Origin: Cardiocondyla obscurior
Taxonomy: Eukaryota > Arthropoda > Insecta > Hymenoptera > Formicidae
DNA length: 64,000 nt
Direction: 5' to 3'
Assembly: GCF_019399895.1 (NCBI RefSeq)
Contig: NC_091876.1
Span: 4,936,381 to 5,000,380, forward strand
Shown here: positions 59,843-64,000 of the stretch, piece after piece
Layout: each line of letters begins with the position of its first letter
Numbering within the stretch: the first letter of the stretch is position 1
The notes under the pieces: model-generated
Databases searched by the model: none
The model's input: the letters and a program-made list of their open reading frames with translations, nothing else
Told to the model about the DNA's origin: nothing
Position numbers and translations under genes: made by a program

Positions 59843-60987
59843 AATAATTGAATTTAATTTTATCGAAACTCGTGATTTTTAGTATTGCAGCAGCGTGTAT
59901 GGTCAAATAGCCACACGATCGCAACGCTGCGAGATAATTTAAAGCGATAGTATGTATAGGCTATTTATTCGTCCACCGTTGCTAAGTCGAATAATTGAAC
60001 CTAAAGTATAGTTTTACATACTTTGCCGGCTTCAGGGCAAGCCATCTACCTCTGAACGGCGATCGTTGGCACCGTTGAGGAAGCCAAGTATGAATTAGGC
60101 CGACTCGATAGGGTGAATTCGAGAAAGCCCGAGACAATGAGAATCCGCGTAACTGAGAGAATCACGTTTCACGTTAAACATTTATCCGCTTATCGTACGT
60201 AGTATCGTTAAGTTGAATATTTTTACAAAAAATCATAAATTAAATTTAGACACATCGAACGCCGTGAATGTGCAATTTTACAGCGGAACGTAACTTCTCC
60301 GCTCCGTGTAATTTTTATTCCATCAAATCTATGAGTTATTCATGAAATATTAAAATATGATGCGTGACTCGTACGCACCTAGCCGATGCGGCCATAAATC
60401 ACGGCGCGCGTAATCCTTAAAGTTTACCGAAATAGATATTTTCGCCGGTGATCCCTGGGTGTCTCCCAAAATGATTTGTTTTCCCGTAAATCTCCGACGC
60501 GCCGCGTGAGTTTTCCGAGGCGCTCGCTATTGAGTGAGGTCGAGAGCTCTCACCGCGGACTGACATTTATAAAGTGCCTATTTACGTTCTGTTTACCGTG
60601 TACGCCGCGCTTCTCAAGGAAACCGCCAAGGCGGCGGGCGTTATCGTTATGCGAAAGCAGGCCCGCGGTACTCCCGCAGTGGTATTTCGCGTGGCCGAGA
60701 TTAAGCCGGAATATTTAGCAAATGTTTCGCATAAATCAAAGCGGCGCAATATGTTCGGAGTTCGAAGCGAGGCTATGTAAATTCATGGTAATACCGCTAG
60801 CCACCCTGCAGAGAGAGGAGCTTCGATTCGCGAAGGGCGGAGAGGGAGGGTAAAGAGCGCACCGAGGGACGGACGAAACGGGGGAGGGCCAAGCGCGACA
60901 GCGTGAGTTGGAGGGCAGAAAGGAGCAGGGAAAGTCCAAAAGGAGGGACAGAGAGAAAGTGAAAGATGAGGAGGGAAATAGAGATAG

Positions 60988-61014
60988 AAAGAGAGAGAGA
61001 GAGAGAGAGAGAGA
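60988..61014 (+). repeat. GA dinucleotide microsatellite
   Basis: About 13 GA units at the end of a roughly 180-base purine-rich tract (60830-61020). On the minus strand it produces Ser-Leu repeat frames that are not coding. Confidence 0.85.
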
Positions 61015-63294
61015 GCGATGAGCGCGTATTTCATGAACCCCTAAAGCAGCCCTGAGCATTGCGGCGACCGCCACAATCCCATTCATTCTCTTTATGGGCT
61101 CCCAAGTATTCGGGAGCGAGCTTGAATAAATCGGAAATTTGCCCCGCGGGGAACGAGTCAGCCCTACTCGCGATTTGCCTTTCGGCCTGGTCATTCCCCA
61201 AACGCCGCGTTTCGTTTTTCACACGCAAAGCGCGTGACGCACGACGCTCTGATCGTTAATCCTGAGGCGTTTAGTGTAGAAAATTGCCCTCCAGTTAATT
61301 TCAACTAATAATAAGACCCTTGATACGATCGTGACAAGCAATAGGGCACCGTCGCACAATCCTTGTGTCTTACGAGAACTATCTCGCGAGCTTCTCTTAA
61401 GTAATAGCCTAATAAAATAATTTAATCAATATTCCCGCATAATGTCTCGAATGCTTTCGTTCTGCTAATGACATCCGGGGGAAAACTATGATAATAGAAA
61501 GCGATATTCGGGAATGTGCCTCGAACTCGAGCTATGACCGGAATGTTTATTCAACGGAACTTCTCTTTATGTAGTTTGTCACGAATATATCTATGTCAAA
61601 CTGGCCTAACTGGTCGTGTTAAGTACCTTCAATAATTACTTCGCGTTCTTAATCGAGAGAAAAAAAATGTCAGGAAAAGTTCGTTATATAGACGATATTT
61701 TTTTTTTATTTCTTTTTTGCAAGACTATAGTCTTTTTATAGATTTTTGCATTTATAAAAGATAATAAAAATGTAAATTTTTCACTGCATAAAAATGGGCG
61801 TACAATATTGCGATAGATAACGCGACACGATTATATCGGAAGAACGCTTAAATCGTAACACAGGGTAATGGATGAATTGTGCAAACAGATCGATCACAAT
61901 GACATAATTAAATTTAACTGGAAGGGTTACGACTTCGAATAGCTAAGGGTTCCGGTGTTGATACCTCTGTAGAATCCCTAAACGCTTGTCGTCAAATTGT
62001 TCATGTAACGTTTCGAAAGTAAATTTATGCTACAGCCAACAAATTCTCATTGTCGCCTTTTATAAAAAAAAAAATTTTCTTTAATCAAGAATAAAATACC
62101 GGCATGTACAATTATAGAAATGCAATTTAACTGTTATTTTAATTAATCTTTAACTATTACTATAAATATTTCCTTCGACGCGTGCTTACAAAATATCGAA
62201 TAAAATGCCGTTTTCTTCACCGACGGACAATGAGTCGGGCCATAAAGAACACCATAAAGAAAGCTAAAGATCGATGAACAGGGTTAACTATGATTGACGA
62301 TGAGCGAAAGAGCACACGCAGTCTTCGGGGACTCGCTCCTCTCATTTTCCGCGTTACTGCAATCCGATTCGATCCAACGTCACAAGATAAACACGTTAAA
62401 GTTTCACGGACTGCTGTCCGATAGTACGCAAGAGCGAAGTCACCCGGGGCTATCCGACTTTCTTCTCGATAGTAACACGCAACGACCTAAACATCTTCCT
62501 CAAGTATTTCCCAAATGTACTCATCGCTTTTCCTTTGGATATCATTTTTCCTAGTCTTCGTTACGTTACCTTTCGGCACCTGAGGGCAATCTAACGATAA
62601 AAAAAAATAAAATAAAATAAAAAGATCGACATTTTTTTAAAAAATAAAATGCGAAAGTCTCGAACCTTGAAATACCGAAATTAAATTAAATGTCTTTATT
62701 AAAAATTAAGATTTCTCAAATTTTTATTTCGCAAAATATCGTTTAAAGGAACAAAGATATGAGAACGCTATAAATTCGCAATTTAAGGTCACGACCACAG
62801 TATCTGGAAGTCCTTTCGTCTTCATTCACGAGACCCGCGTGTCCCTCGATCTATTTGACGTGCTTTAGACGTTCCCGATCGAACCGAAACGCCTATCGAA
62901 GGACCACGCTCCTTTTTGCCGTATCTGCAGCCCTTTGTAGGGTCACGGAGGGTCCGGCAGGTTGCTCAAAGAGAACGTAACTTGCTCAAAGTCCAACGAG
63001 GAGCTCCGCCATTATAGCAATCGAGTACTAGCAATAAGACAGACTAAGGGTCGGCCCAACAGTCCCTAATCACCCCGCTTTTCTTAGGCTCGCCTCATCT
63101 TTCTTGCCTTTCAAGCAGAGCCCCTTCTTTGCTCGTTCGTCGCGGACAAATAATAAAATTTTTTAACCGTGATATCTGCTGGAAAATATATTAAATGCAA
63201 ATAGAAGACGACGTAAAAAAAAAAAAAAAAAAAACCGGAGTAAAAATTAAAGAATAAATATTTCTTATCGAAAATAAAAAAGAGCATTTTTTTT

Positions 63295-63579
63295 TTATGT
63301 TGTCTTTATTTTAAATCGAATTATAATCGTGTCTAGGATCATGTAATTTAATTCCAAGTTTCCGTTTAATAATCCACAAGGGTTGCGAGATAATTCTTCA
63401 TACCGCTCAATTAGAGCAAGCGCTACATCAAGAACAGAATCTGAGATCTTGAAACTTTGACTTCGTAGTCTTGTCAACATGCCCTCGTCAATAGACACGA
63501 CTTTGTTGAATATGCGATTCCAAGTGCACGCGTTAAATGAAGTCGTTGAACATCCGTTGAAGAAGGGACGTCGGTCCAC
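63295..63579 (-). CDS. Unrecognised open frame (94 codons), possible retroposed or foreign fragment
   Basis: An open frame from ATG at 63579 to TAA at 63295-63297. Its composition is protein-like (includes VVSIDEGMLTRLRSQSFK and ALALIERYEEL, a likely amphipathic helix) and clearly less CpG-rich than its surroundings. On the minus strand the frame ends with an AATAAA-containing string about ten bases before the stop, and the stop runs directly into ten A, as a short cDNA tail would. This suggests a processed retrocopy, or a small gene fragment. No splice sites are evident. I do not recognise the family. It may also be chance. Confidence 0.3.
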   Translation of the reverse strand: MDRRPFFNGCSTTSFNACTWNRIFNKVVSIDEGMLTRLRSQSFKISDSVLDVALALIERYEELSRNPCGLLNGNLELNYMILDTIIIRFKIKTT

Positions 63580-64000
63580 TTAAACGTATCCGTCTTAGCT
63601 TGTCTCGCCGCGGCATCCCCCCGGATAAAAGTTTAAACAGCACTCGAAATGGAACGCGCGGATTCTCCACAATGGAACTTTACGGCCGTGAAAATCGCTC
63701 TCGCCGCGGGGATGATAATTAATTTTTTCCCGGCAATCAAACCGTTACGCAGCGAAAAAAGGTGTCGATTATTTAACGATTCATTTCTTCGAATTATTAT
63801 CGCCCGAAATTATTAAGCAGTCTGTAGTAGCAGAAAGTTTTTAACTTGCATTAGCAAGCGCGAATTTACAAGCTGTATAACTTTTGTTAATTCAAGGTAC
63901 TTTCCAAGTGGTACAATTAAATGTTAAATTTATCCAAGTTTAAGCGCTACTCTAAGTGCTTTAATAAATTGATCGCGTCCTTGCCGACGTTCAAAAATCA

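Larger units (their letters stand above)
58546..64000 (-). other. Upstream part of the SH2-adaptor gene (intron), start exon not found
   Basis: The exon at 58426-58545 begins at an acceptor, so this stretch should be intron and perhaps 5' UTR. I searched the minus strand by eye for an ATG exon ending in phase 0 at a good donor and found none convincing. It holds a T run (59817-59842), a GA microsatellite (60988-61014), an A run (63217-63234) and an open frame at 63295-63579. Confidence 0.5.

Noticed and set aside
60736..61194. 152-codon minus-strand frame with Ser-Leu repeats
   Set aside because: An artefact of the GA microsatellite and purine-rich tract.

Overview
The window is eukaryotic nuclear DNA. 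Genes are split by GT-AG introns, there are long homopolymer and dinucleotide runs, and coding exons are far apart. CpG is very common (many CGCG runs, even in non-coding parts) and alternates with AT-rich patches. This texture, plus the gene types, suggests an insect, most likely a hymenopteran such as an ant. That assignment is inference.

Layout. Positions 1 to about 20,000 hold no gene I can support: GC/CpG-rich stretches with overlapping chance reading frames, purine and pyrimidine tracts, and a few G-rich motifs and hairpins. A two-exon minus-strand gene (20164-22244) encodes a secreted-looking, asparagine-rich protein of about 605 residues that I do not recognise. About 2 kb away, head to head, a compact 14-exon plus-strand gene (24313-27900) encodes a DUF4795 protein related to glutamine-rich protein 2 (QRICH2)/C16orf96, an axoneme/sperm-flagellum family. 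All 14 exons join in frame to a 767-residue protein.

Convergent with it, the rest of the window is dominated by one very long minus-strand gene (stop at 30713, most 5' exon found at 58545, N-terminus not found). Its seven exons join in frame and end in a clear C-terminal SH2 domain, followed at once by the stop. Upstream of the SH2 lie about 930 residues of disordered, low-complexity sequence with YxxP tyrosine motifs, a proline-rich run, an acidic block, polyQ, and two families of internal motif repeats. This is the architecture of the SHB/SHD/SHE/SHF SH2-adaptor family (insect PVRAP-like), which links receptor tyrosine kinases to downstream adaptors.

Inside the introns of the SH2-adaptor gene lie a spliced plus-strand (antisense) RNA with no convincing reading frame (about 45240-46178), built partly from duplicated exon ends; a small plus-strand reading frame broken by one in-frame stop (37093-37581); and a low-GC minus-strand open frame near the window end (63295-63579). 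No rRNA, tRNA, CRISPR array or complete transposon was seen. A short dispersed repeat occurs three times (7861, 24008, 46357). The DUF4795 gene and the SH2 adaptor are confident calls; the antisense RNA is moderately supported; the small frames are weak.
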